64,000 bases of DNA, taken from NCBI GenBank assembly GCA_963969495.1, contig OZ018330.1:66598907-66662906 (forward strand). The letters run 5' to 3'. The position numbers and the translations under genes are program-made. Positions 22,991 to 33,596 of this stretch are shown piece by piece (within the stretch, counting starts at the first letter, position 1; each line of letters opens with the position of its first letter). Below the pieces are notes generated by a model, which was given only the letters and a program-made list of their open reading frames with translations, had not been told where the DNA came from and made no database searches. The stretch is from Ceratothoa steindachneri (Eukaryota; Arthropoda; Malacostraca; Isopoda; Cymothoidae).

Positions 22991-24063
22991 CGCCCAATTC
23001 CAAGCAAGGGCGAGTGCAGAATAAATCCGTAGGTTGAATTAATACGAGCGCAAATGGAAAATCAGTACGAGCAGAGATAAATTTAAAATAGTACCCATTT
23101 TCAGAAGAAAGGTAGCATATATCAACGTGGATAATGACAGATACAATTATAGTGATGAATTGAAAGTACTGGGACTGACGATGTCAAAGACTGGCTACAT
23201 GAAACACGTAGCAGAAAGAATAGAAAAAGGAAGAAGACTAAGACTGTAGAATAAAGATTAAAATCTACAATGTGATTGTTTAACCAACACTAATCTACCC
23301 GGCAATCGCAATGTGTACACTGTCAAGAACCAAACGGCTTCAATTGCAGAGGGTCCAAAATTAAGCAATGTACCTTATAACTGATAGGAGAAGAGCAGAA
23401 ATAAAAAGGTAGAAATTCTGCAGAGAAAAGCCAACGTTGAGCCCCTGAACAAGATAATCAGGAAAAGGGCTAGAGGGTCATCGAGAAGACTCGCGACGAA
23501 ATTGGAGACGTTTGACAGCTCATATAGAGATTGGAGCAGACTGGAGGCCTCACCGACTCTTCTCAAGCTGGGCGAGGATCGGTAATGAGGACGCGGAAGA
23601 AGAAGACATATTCACGTAGTGATACTACTGACGCGAATAGGAAAGGGACAAAAACAACCATTGAGAACACAACGTACGAAGAAGATAAGATAAATAGAAA
23701 CACGCATGCTAGATTAAAAAATTCAATTAGATTACAACATAACAAAAGAGAAAAGCAATTAATACATATCATGTAACAAATACTCACACACTAATAATGG
23801 TTTGAACGACAACTATAAGTACTAGGATAGAAAACGGATAGCAAATGCACCTAGATCTCAGGTACTTTCTCTTTACTTACAATACCAACTTCAAACTATA
23901 TAAAATGGCCTGGAGATTAGCTTGACCTCCAAGCAATTTGCAGCTCTCCGCAACTCTCCTACTTCCTTCTTTTCCTCTCTAATTCTTTATCTATACGAGG
24001 GTGGATGATAGACAGCGTGGTATTAGCACCACGTTTTAGATGTAGGACCAAAACCACCTAGGT

Positions 24064-26921
24064 CAGTGATCGGCAACCTGCGGCTCTTTCAGTCCATTTG
24101 TGTGGCTCCATAAGCTTCTTACAAAATAATAATTATATTCCATTAAAACGATGAAATCAAATACTGTAAATAAAACATTCCAGGCAAAATTATATATATA
24201 TTTTTATTCAACTTCGAAAAGATCTGTAGCCATCATTTTTTATGATTTGTACCCTGAAAAGAATAGAACGCAAAAATCCGGAAATCTATCATTTCGCGAA
24301 CAAATTCGAGTCAGAGTAGAAACCCCGCTATAGAGAACCAACGTGGCTGAATATGAGAGAGAACGGTTAGGACCATTAGGTGACTATTCGTCCCTGCTTA
24401 CAGTTCAAACTGTGCACACTTGTATCGTATATTATCACTTAGTTGATAAATCATATAAGATATAAGACATAAAAAATTAAGAGTAAAACAATGGCTGCTA
24501 AATAGAGAAAAATAGAAGATGAAAATAGAGAATATAAAAGTGACTGGACAGACTCCTATGCATTCATACCGAACTCTAAAGAACTTGCATTCTGTCTGAA
24601 TTGTAAAGAAGAACTGTCCAATAATAAAAAGTGCAATCTTGAAAGGCATTTTCATAAAAAGCATAGTGCATTTGCTGCAAAGCATCCAAGTGGAGATGCC
24701 AGAAAAAAAGCGCTGCAGGAACTGAAGTGTAATGTAACACTGAGTCAGAATGTATTTACAAGGTGGTTAAAATCGTCCAGTAGCACAACTGCTGTCAGTT
24801 TTGTGATTAGCCATGAAATAATAAAGAGAGAAAAGCCTTTCAGAGACGGAGAATATATTAAGGATTGTTTTATTAAGGCATCAGAACATATCTTCAGTGA
24901 CTTTAGAAACAAGGATGAAATATTGACAAAAATAAAGACTGTGCCATTGTCTGTAAAGACTGTGAGATACAGAACAATGAAGATGGAAAAACACAACTAA
25001 TAAACAAATAGAAGACATTAATTCTTCCCCAGGTTTTTCTATTGCTTGTGACGAATCATGTCATATTACTGATATAGCGCAGGTTGCACTTGTTTGTTGG
25101 GGTGTAAATTCTGAGGGCCCTCAAGAAGAGCTCATTGACTTGGCACCTCTCACTGGTCATACTAGAGGTGAGGATGTCTCTAGAGTTATTATCTCATGTC
25201 TGGTTTAAAAGAAATAAACACCAACCATATTATCTCTGTTGCAACTGATGGGACACCGAGCCTGATGAAAAAACATAAGGGCTTTGTTTTTCTATTAAAT
25301 AAAAAGCTGGATCATGAAGTGATATCATTTCACTGCAGTGTTCATCAAGAGGCTCTTTGTGCACAATATTTACCTCCTGAATTCAATGAAGTGATGGCAT
25401 TAGTAGTGAAAATGGAGAATAAAATTTTGGCAAAGGGTTTGAACCACATACAGTTTCGCGAGCTCTTGGAAGCGGTGATTGCCAATATTCAGACCTCCTT
25501 CTTTATAACAAAGTCCGATGGCTTTCTAGGGGACGAGTGCTTGAGCATTTTGCAGGCCGCTTGGGAGAAGTGAAAACATTTTTGCTTGAGAAAAGAGATG
25601 CATGTCAAGAGCTTACAACACCTTAATGGCTGGAAAAATTCAACTTCATGGTCGATATCACTTCACATTTAAATCAACTCAGCCGAAAATTGCAAGGAAA
25701 GGGAACTACTGCTTTGTTCCTTTTAGAAGAAGTATTGTCATTTAAGAGAAAGTTTGCATTGTTTGCTATAGACCTGGAGAAAAATGAGTTTTTTCATTTT
25801 CCATCATTGAAGAAAAACAGAGAAGCAGCAAGCCGTAAGTTGGATGTTAGCAGCCTAAAAAATGCTGTCTTGAAGATGGAGATGTCTTTTAAAGGTCGTT
25901 TCTAAGAATTCAGAAGGGAAAAGGCAACTTTGTCATTCGTGATTAAACCACTCGAGGCTTCAAAATTTAAAGTTCGACTAACTGACCTTGAATCGTTAGA
26001 AAGACACAAGCCACACTAGCAGGTCAACACAAGTGGGGAGAACTAAAAGATCTGAAAAAACATGATCAGATGATTTTTGAGGTATGGAATGCATTACCAG
26101 ACACCTATAATAACTCCAAGAATTATGCATTTGGTATTTTCACCATTTTCAGATCCACTTATTTGTGTGATCAAGTTTTTTCAAGCATGAACCTTATAAA
26201 AGGCAAATTAAGAAACAGACTAAATTATGTGAGCTTACAATCTTGCCTGAAACTGAAGACCCCTTCTTACTCTCCTAACATTGGGCGGCTCTCCAAGGAA
26301 ACCCAGGAACATATATCACATTAATCAACTACCTTAGGTAAGTTATTGATAAAATTATATTTGTGCTTTATAATATTAAATTTCCTCTTTTAGTTACCGG
26401 TACTGTACAAGAATATGATGCTATTATTTATATTAATGCCAGGAACCCATATTTTGTTATATTTTTTCCTATTGTTTTATTTATCATATAATAATATTAA
26501 TAATAACAATATTATTTCATTTATGAATACTCTATACAGGGGTTGTACACGGAATTCATAATTTAACATATAAGAAAAAATTCTTAAAACCACAACAAAA
26601 TATTTTTAAAACTAACCACAAAGATTAACATTATTATTATTGTTATTATTTTCATGTTTTATGAGTGTTTTCATATGACATATAATATGAAAGCATACTG
26701 AGTAATATAACATAATTTAATTCGTTTTGGAAGTATAAGTAAATTCAATAATATAACTATGATTAGAGTTGTTTTAAAGTGGGGTATATTTTCATATTGT
26801 TGAACTTCTGTAGATTTCGGCTTATGAGACCATTCTTTTGTATTTCGGCTCCGACAGTGCAACATTTTTATTAAACTTTAAAAAAAATGGCTCTTCTAGC
26901 TATAAGGGTTGCCGACCACCG
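24064..26921 (+). mobile_element. hAT DNA transposon, 2,858 bp
   Basis: The left end CAGTGATCGGCAACC (24064-24078) and the inverted right end CGGTGGTCGGCAACC (26921-26907) form short terminal inverted repeats, extended by the GGCTCTT/AAGAGCC words just inside. A perfect 8-bp duplication flanks them. The interior carries a broken transposase (24491-26324) of the type domesticated in GTF2IRD2/ZBED-like genes. Structure is complete; coding capacity is lost. Confidence 0.93.
24491..26324 (+). pseudogene. hAT transposase (GTF2IRD2/ZBED-like), broken
   Basis: ATG at 24491 is followed after four codons by TAG, then an open run with DENREYKSDWTDSYAF and a BED-type finger (FCLNCKEELSNNKKCNLERH, HKKHSAF). 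A second block, in another frame near 25,025-25,200, reads GFSIACDESCHITDIAQVAL and continues LIDLAPLTGHTRGED. A third (25196-25573) has SVATDGTPSLMKKHKGF and ISFHCSVHQEALCAQYL, and the last (26070-26324) has STYLCDQVFSSMNLIKGKLR, the C-terminal dimerisation region. Catalytic-core words 'DES', 'TDG' and 'C.vHQ' are all visible, but at least four stops or frameshifts separate them. It would cut and reinsert the element; this copy cannot. Confidence 0.9.
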
Positions 26922-26929
26922 ACCTAGGT

Positions 26930-27407
26930 CAGCTGTCAGATCTACTACTAGTTTCTCGCTGTTCCATTGCTCCTTTTCCCCTTCCTCTCTCTGTCCTCCT
27001 TCTATCTCACCATATGTGCTTCTCCAGGGTGCTTCAAGGCACGAGCAGAGGAAATAGGAAAACAAGAGGAGTCCGGGCTCGCTCGCCCCCTTCTTCTCTC
27101 TCACGGCCCGGATGGTGGGGCCGAAGGAGAGTTGGAGAGGCGGGATAGCTCTGGACGCACTAGTCTTTTACTCTCTCACACCTTTTTTCCTACCTACCTA
27201 ATTCCATTTCTGTTCATTTCCTGAAGATTATATAACATGGTCGAAAGACGTCGAGGAATAAAGCATGGCATTCGCGGATGTTTTTTCTCGCCTCGAAGAC
27301 CCCGTTCAAAAACTTGTAGGAAATATTAAGAAAATACAAGTTCCAATTAATAACGCTCCCACAGCTGTGGACTTCAATAGAACCTGCATACAACATGGGC
27401 TTTTATC

Positions 27408-27409
<2 letters not shown>
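26930..27409. other. Pyrimidine-rich unassigned DNA
   Basis: Rich in CT stretches and GC-richer than average. Open frames at 26909-27224 on both strands are low-complexity. No gene recognised. Confidence 0.3.
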
Positions 27410-27463
<54 letters not shown>

Positions 27464-27475
27464 TAGATAGATATA
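27410..27475. repeat. (AT)n then (GATA)n microsatellite
   Basis: About 25 AT units followed by three GATA units and a short degenerate tail. Confidence 0.95.
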
Positions 27476-27702
27476 TTTATATTACCGCTATAGAAGGCCA
27501 TTTAGAGCGACCTTGTAGGCCAACAAACAAAGGTCACCATTGTACGTAACTTGACCAGGGAAGTAACATGGGATAGTAAGATTTGGCAAAACGGGCATCA
27601 CCTGGTTGTCAAAATACAAACTAATACTTCATAATGCTTGAAAATGCTTATATATAGTTGAATATGAATCTGTTACATCGTAATAATTAGCAACAGGGTT
27701 CT

Positions 27703-28212
27703 TCTCTATATACATATAAAATGAAATGAAAAGGAAAGTCAGAGACGATGAACAAATCTTCTGAACCTTCTCCCTTCCCCCTGGCCCTCTTAAGACAGGC
27801 CAAGATGAGGAGAGGGGGATGCTCATTCTGATTTGTAGCCCTCCGAACCCTGATTGTGTAGAGTCTCAGTAGGATCCGGGCAGTGTCAACACGGTAGTTA
27901 TGAGTGAGTGGAAGGAGGAGAGGGAGGTTTCAGGATAGGAGAGCGAAAAAGTATTGTATGAGACAAAAATGTGGATTTAAGTAATCATGAGATCTACGCC
28001 TCAATCTGAAATCCGAACCAGGATGCGGAGTATGGTAATATTCTACTTTATTGCTATTTCGTTACCCCCTGCCCACCCTGTCCGCTCTTAGTATGATAGG
28101 CGAGACTAAAAATGCTGAAATTTGATTGAAATTAAAGATTTTAAAAGGGATGAATCTGTGTTTGTTTGCGAGAGGACTTTTAATCCCGTGCAACACCGGG
28201 TATCTATGCTAG
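27703..28212 (+). mobile_element. Probable non-autonomous Helitron (3' end clear)
   Basis: The right end shows the Helitron signature: a hairpin CCCGTG...CACCGGG (28185-28200), eight further bases, then CTAG (28209-28212) followed by T, the expected host base. The left end is uncertain. TCTCTATATACATATAAAAT at 27703 looks like a Helitron 'TC' start, but is preceded by T rather than the expected A. No Rep/helicase coding lies between, so this would be a non-autonomous copy moved in trans by rolling-circle replication. Confidence 0.55.
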
Positions 28213-29250
28213 TGCTCTAATAATTTGAGAAACCTCTATCTAGACCTTGCTGAAATTCGCCATTTGGGCGAATCCCGCACTCACTTAAAATGCTCTTTTC
28301 ATTAGAAGGGTAATTAGGTGGGTGGGATTTTCGTGTAAGTATCGTTATTTGATTTCAAGTTCCACGAATTAAGTTTAAGTTCAGCTAGTGGTAGGCTTTC
28401 GTTTGCTTTGACTTAGACTTTTTGCAGAAGGTTGAGATCCGAATTCGGATGAAGAAAGTTATGAACATAAAACTAATTATCAACAATTTAGGAACCAATG
28501 TTGATTTTAATATACCAATATGATATTTATGGATATGAAACAAATGAGGCCAAAGAGGAGAAAAACTAGCGATACGAGACTAATCTGCCATTTTTAACCC
28601 AGAATTTGAAAGATTGTCTGCTTACTGGTAACAGCATGAATAATTAATTAGATCGAAACTGATAATTAAATTGCGAAGTAAAAAGTTATATCCAAGTAAA
28701 GGTGGCTTCGTTGAGGGAGGGAGAAGAGCTAATTAATGGTTGCACTTAAACATAGGTTGGAACCTTGTAGTCGTTCGAACTTAAATGTTTATAACAGAAC
28801 GACGTTGGCCCTATTGGGAAGTAGGATTATATTTGGAGTTCATGAGTATTTTCTTTAAGATCCAATCTTGCAAAGTACGTGACTAAAAGCCTCTCTTAAG
28901 CCCTTTCCGGACAAATTTTCTTTCACTTTATTTTAAAACCAAGGTAATTTTGAGATTGGATGGAGCTCTTGATCAAACACACTCTAATCAAGTCCAATCA
29001 ACATTATATTTGCCTTCCAGCAGTTAACAGAAATTGGAAAACTTCTCATTTTTGTAATTTTGCGATTGAGTCGGCATCCATGCCGGCATTTGACCGTAAT
29101 TGCCGATGGTTTTCCTATCGACCAACCTTTTTCGGACATTCCGGAATATGGTAGATACATATGCACAGTATTAGACCAAGATCGCTCGCCAACTCGGCCA
29201 TCTTTATGCACTCCGCTTTAGACAACCTAAAATGTTGAATTAGCTCCATT
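28213..29250. other. Unassigned AT-rich DNA
   Basis: No feature recognised. A 64-codon plus frame and a 75-codon minus frame overlap at 28960-29211 without any known motif. Confidence 0.35.
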
Positions 29251-29800
29251 CAAAGCAGGTTGGCATTATACCTTGAGAAGAAAGGAAGACAGAAGTGTCT
29301 GTTTGCAAACGGGGACACCATTTTTCTTCGAGGTTTTAGCAGCACGCTAGTCCTGCTTACAGTAAATTCAAGGCATAGCTTTGTATCGACTAAAAACCTA
29401 GACGAAATTGGATTAAAAATAAAAAAATGGACAAAGTATAATTCGCCAATGCGTTTGAGTAAGAAGTTAGGTCACTTAAATTGACACCTAAAGCGACGCA
29501 ATATATTCAGAAATGTACGAGATTTAGAAGACAAATTTACCTAGGATCCGTAAAGGTTGATCTCACCTTATACTCTGAAAAAAACAGAGGATGAAATTTA
29601 TGTAGGATTTTAGCAAAGATAAAAAAATTCTGGATCCATTACATACATTTTGAGAGCCACAACCTTCCCTTTAAAGGTCACAAATTCCGATTATTGTTGA
29701 CTGCTATGGAAAAAGGATTTTGTAGAAGGTATTGGAACTCGGACGAAATGTCCAAAATTGCAAGAGGAGATGTATAGACTTTACAATTCCAAGTCTAAGC
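29250..29800 (+). pseudogene. LINE RT fragment (RTE-like), plus strand
   Basis: The 29260-29484 frame reads LFANGDTIFLRGFSSTLVLL and then VSTKNLDEIGLKIKKWTKYN. This follows the RTE-type order 'lFADDt.ll..s...l', '.... GLkiN..KTk.m'. In the next 250 bp, over changing frames, YLGSVKVDLTLYSEKN, CRILAKIKKFW and SHNLPFKGHKFRLLLTAM echo the 'YLGs.i......EI..RI..a..af..l......l....K..ly' region. Motif C is altered (FANGD for FADD). 5'-truncated and dead. Motif-level evidence only. Confidence 0.5.
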
Positions 29801-31056
29801 ACCTTGTTATTATCTTTGATGGGCTTTTGTACAAGAATAATTTGACATATCCGGTAACCCTTGCGCACTCTTAAAAATTAATATCTTAAATTTGAACCTT
29901 AGGAATCTTCATATGCATGGAGGTTTAACATAGAACTTTAAAGATTTAAATAGTTTATTGAATTTTATGTTTGAAATTTGAGTAAAGGAATTCATTCAAC
30001 TTTAATATTTGAGCGTTTGATTCAGAATCCTCTCTTTCTAAGTGATCTGAAATGTTTGTTTTGAAATTTTGAACGAAACGGGGAAGCTAGGAAAGCGATT
30101 TGTTTGAATTTGATTTATAAGTTGAAAAGGTTTTGAAAAAAAGTAAGGTTCAAAGAAAACTATTTCGAACTTATATGTTTCCTTTTTAGAAGTCTCGGCT
30201 TTGATACTCACCTGTCTACGAATAGTGGACGTTTAATAGTCGACTATGTTGGATAAAGAAATATAATCGGTCTATGTAGTTAACCTTTGTTCTTTTGTAA
30301 AACAGATGGAATTTTGATATCAATTATATGTGAAACGAATTGATTGACTGCACTTTCAACCCTAAATAAGTTCACAGCAAAACTTAGCAGTTTATATATG
30401 CTGAAACGGATTTAATTAGGCCACTTCGAGAAATTCCGCAAGTTCAAGTCCCAAATGACTCAGATTATGTAATTTTGGAAAAGTATGAGTCCATAACGGC
30501 ATTCCGGTCTAAATGTTCGGTTTTTAATAACTTTAAATGCAACATTATAATTATCGTTCAAATTACAAAGATATTTGACGATAGCACGAGCCTTATCTCT
30601 TACTATGTAATAATTAAGATAAGGGGGTAACATATTCTTCTCGGGACTGAAATAATTTTCAAATTTAGAGAAGGAAATATGAAAATTAAGCTTTTATGAA
30701 GCTTCATCTAACGAAGTCGAAGGCAAAGGAGGAGGAGGAGGAGGAAGGGAAGGAGGAGGAGGAGGAGGAGTAGGCGGAGGAGTCTAATATAAAGTTAGGG
30801 AAATTAACTTATACCAACATTCAAAAGAGCGTTAAGTTTAGATTTCTTTTTAAAACCATAATCGATTTTCAAAAGTTTCGTTATCGGTCAACGATTCGTC
30901 ATCTTCCTCCATGTTAAAGGATGGTAAATTGGAATAATCTGTTTAGCATACAGCTAGTTTCATTTTTCCTAACAATCATCTTTAGAAACGGACTCAGATT
31001 CAGCGGCAGCGATTTCTTATATAAAGATTACGGTGATCTTACGTTTAAATAGGCCG
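29801..31056. other. Unassigned AT-rich DNA with (GGA)n tract
   Basis: A GGA-rich purine tract occupies 30727-30782 on the plus strand. Otherwise no gene or repeat recognised. Confidence 0.4.
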
Positions 31057-31238
31057 TGGACTCTACAGACTTCCCTTCCCGCATTTTCTGTTCGTATTCC
31101 TCAAAAGATGGAAACAGAATTTTCTTTAGCCATTTTGATAAGAATTGAGGGGAAAGGAAATATTGTGGAACGAGAGTTCAAGTAACCTTTGAGGTGTATA
31201 CAAAACAAAGGAAGAAAGCTCTTTACATAGACTTTGCT
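31057..31238 (+). repeat. Dispersed 180-bp repeat, left copy
   Basis: Matches 36445-36619 in the same orientation at roughly 85-90% by eye. Shared blocks include GGACTCTACAGACTTCCC, CCTTTGAGGTGTATACAAA and AAAGCTCTTTACATAGACTT. Similarity stops abruptly at both ends. The two copies bracket the decayed CR1/L2-like LINE at 32.3-36.3 kb. Confidence 0.85.
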
Positions 31239-31304
31239 ATTGTGTGTCGATGACTGCAAGCAGTTTTAGCACCCCGTACCCCCCAAAAATATATTAATTG
31301 CAAT

Positions 31305-31472
31305 GAGTAGCCACTTTCTCACTACAATGGCAGCCTTGGGGACACTCCTCAACCAAGCCAAGCAAATGACTGTAACAAATAGACAAATCTAACAGTACTA
31401 AAATGACTGTATCAATTAAGTGGGTGAAAAGCGTCTCCCAGGCGTGCCCACTAAGTGTGAAGGTGGTTACTC
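31305..31472. repeat. 168-bp imperfect inverted repeat (MITE-like)
   Basis: GAGTAGCCACTTTCTCACT at 31305 is mirrored by GAGTAACCACCTTCACACT read from 31472 on the minus strand. Similarity, about 70% by eye, continues for about 50 bp (TGGCAGCCTTGGGGACACT against TGGGCACGCCTGGGAGACGC). Could be a small non-autonomous DNA element; no target duplication is evident. Confidence 0.4.
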
Positions 31473-32330
31473 TCTGCTAAACTATCCGCAATCAAATTCT
31501 CCTTTGTTCAAACTTAAAAATATAAATTTCGAAAGTTTGGTAAAACTTGAACAATAAATTTCTCAAGTTTGTTAAGTCTTATTTCCCTCGAGGTTAGGAT
31601 CATTGCTAATGTATTCCTCTGAATTTGAGGTGTAATTAAAGTGAGTTAAATGAAAAAAATATTAGCTTTCCTAAACAAATTACAGACTTTCTGATAGACT
31701 AAAGTGATAAAAGGTCCTCACCAATGCAAATGAAATTATGCAAAATCGTGAATAAGGAGGTAACAACTTCAAAGGGAAAGAATACACAAGCAGTTTGTAA
31801 GATTAAGGTTTAGAAGGTTTGGGACGTTATTACCCCTGAATATAGAAGAGTTCCTAATCCCTGCAGTTCTGCTGACATACTGTATTAAAAAAATAAAGAA
31901 CTTTAATTAAATTAAATAAAGGTCCTTGGGCAGCCCTTTACATGGGAACGAAGAGTTGTAAATGCAACCACCCCATAGCTCCACCCTGCCCAGGTGTGGT
32001 TTTCTCTCTTCTTCCCTCCCTATATATATCTCTCTCTCTCCTTACTCACTTCCTCCCTCTTTCTCCCTCCCTCCCTCCTCTCTTTATCCTCACCCCTCTC
32101 TCTAAATTATCGTATAAAGTGCATAAATTCCAAAAGCACAGACCAGTCGCTAGCTGTCAACCTTTGAATATAGAATCTCTTCGAACAGTAGCACATGAAA
32201 CGTGCCTTCTGGAAGACTCCGAAACTACTTCGATCAATAGGCGGGAGTGACTCACGCGGGGAGAACTCACAAAACTCCTCTTTTTTATATATTGATTAGT
32301 CACAAGCTTAAGAAATATAGAGTGTTCAAA
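31473..32330. other. Spacer with dispersed repeat copy 2 and CT-rich tract
   Basis: 31710-31830 is the second copy of the repeat at 11360-11490. A (CT)/(CTCC) pyrimidine tract at 32010-32105 lies 230 bp before the ORF1 start of the decayed LINE. It may be part of that LINE's 5' untranslated region. Confidence 0.4.
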
Positions 32331-33596
32331 ATGGCAGGCAAGAAGGGTCCAGTAGCGCTAAAATTCACGTGTGCCACATGTAAGAAGTACAAGTGCTGCG
32401 CTGACTTCCCGGAGGGCTGCTATGCGAAATGCCATCCAGTTAGTGTATGCACCACTTGCATCCTAAATAAGGAAGTGGGGGGAAGTAGTGACCTACTACA
32501 GGGCAAGAACTACAGACCTCAAAAAGAAAATCGAGAGGCTCAAGGAGGAGCACTCGTACCAGATCCGCAGGCTTGAAGAGAAGTTAAACGAGCTCTCGAG
32601 TCCTGTGGCAAACACCACCTCTGCAGAGAGGCCGGGTATAAATGTGGCAGAAACGCCTAAAGGAAAAAAGAAAAAAAGAAAAAAAAGGGAAAGAGGAAGA
32701 GAGAGAAATAGAAGAAGAAAAGGTAGAAGAAGTTAATGTTAATGAAAAGAATGTCAAGGGGAAAAGATAATAGAAAAGAGGAAGAAGAAGAAGAAAAAAA
32801 GAAGCCTGAAAAGACCATGACGGGGAAGAGAGAGGAATCGGAAAGCTTGCCTCAGAAAATAAAGACTCCGAGCTCAGCAGGCAAATGTGCCAGGATCAGC
32901 CTTGTGGGTGATTCACAGGCACGGGGCCTGCAGCCCCTGCTAGCGGCCTGCCTTCGCACAAGCGTTAAGGTGAGCTGCCTCCCAGGCTGTGGGAATAATA
33001 AGGTTAGAGCTGAGGCCGAGAAGTCTCAGATTTCTGAGACTTCAGTCGTTGCCCTTATGGTAAGTGGCAACGACCTCTACCTGAGAGGAGGTAGGGTAGG
33101 CCCTACAGGCTAGATTATAAAGACGGTTATGGGCTCTGTCGACAACTGTGGATTGAAAACCCGCAGACGAGTCGTGGTGGGGATGCTCCCGAGATGGGGT
33201 CCAAGCCGGACTGCCCACGTGAGGAATGTGTCGCTAAACCGGCACATTGCAGACCTCTGTACGGCGGAGGGTGTCTTTTTTATCGACCCCTACTCCGTAT
33301 TCTATGGTAGGAAAGACCTCTACCAAAGAGATGATGTGCACCTCTCCTTTAAGGGCAAGGCTTTCCTAGCCAATCCAAAGGAGCGCACCCAAAGGAGTAT
33401 CCGGCCCATTGGGAAGGCGGACGTACGCCAGTACGCCAAGGTCACTCCCCAAACAACCTTCTCGGAGGTTTTCAAAATGGTGCCATCGCGACAACAAAGA
33501 AGCCCGGAAACGGAAGAGTATAGGGGGTCCTACATTAGGGGACTCCCTGAAAGTTCTTCTGTTCAATGCGAGGTCAATCAAGAACATGTTTCCTGA
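32331..33596 (+). pseudogene. LINE ORF1 with Cys-rich finger and SGNH hydrolase (copy A)
   Basis: ATG 32331 opens MAGKKGPVALKFTCATCKKY with a Cys/His cluster (CATC, CC, C, CH, CTTC) spaced like a PHD-type finger. A frameshift near 32,480 leads to a coiled coil (DLKKKIERLKEEHSYQIRRL) and a long Lys/Glu-rich linker. From 32,890 the SGNH-hydrolase blocks appear: ISLVGDSQARGL (nucleophile Ser), VALMVSGNDLYL, and finally DDVHLSFKGKAF with the Asp and His. Stops lie at 32,734 and 33,111. CR1/L2 ORF1 esterases of this type are thought to aid retrotransposition, perhaps through lipid or membrane contact. Frame changes make this copy dead although all three catalytic blocks survive. Confidence 0.85.

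Larger units (their letters stand above)
20280..23800 (+). mobile_element. Decayed Jockey/R1-like LINE, about 3.5 kb
   Basis: One plus-strand element in the expected order: ORF1 start (20353), endonuclease (21.04-21.82 kb), reverse transcriptase (22.1-22.99 kb), C-terminal region (23.2-23.58 kb) and an AT-rich 3' tail. All domains are riddled with stops and frameshifts. The 5' boundary, placed near 20,280, and the 3' boundary near 23,800 are estimates. No target duplication was found. Confidence 0.75.
24056..26929. repeat. 8-bp target site duplication of the hAT
   Basis: ACCTAGGT at 24056-24063 and again at 26922-26929, directly abutting the two ends of the element. Eight base pairs is the hAT hallmark. 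The duplicated site is itself palindromic. Confidence 0.92.

Noticed and set aside
22153..23003. Minus-strand frames of 84-120 codons opposite the LINE RT
   Set aside because: Shadows of the plus-strand RT coding sequence with no motifs of their own.
27265..27462. 65-codon frame ending in Ile/Tyr repeats
   Set aside because: The tail is (AT)n read as codons, and the rest shows no known motif.
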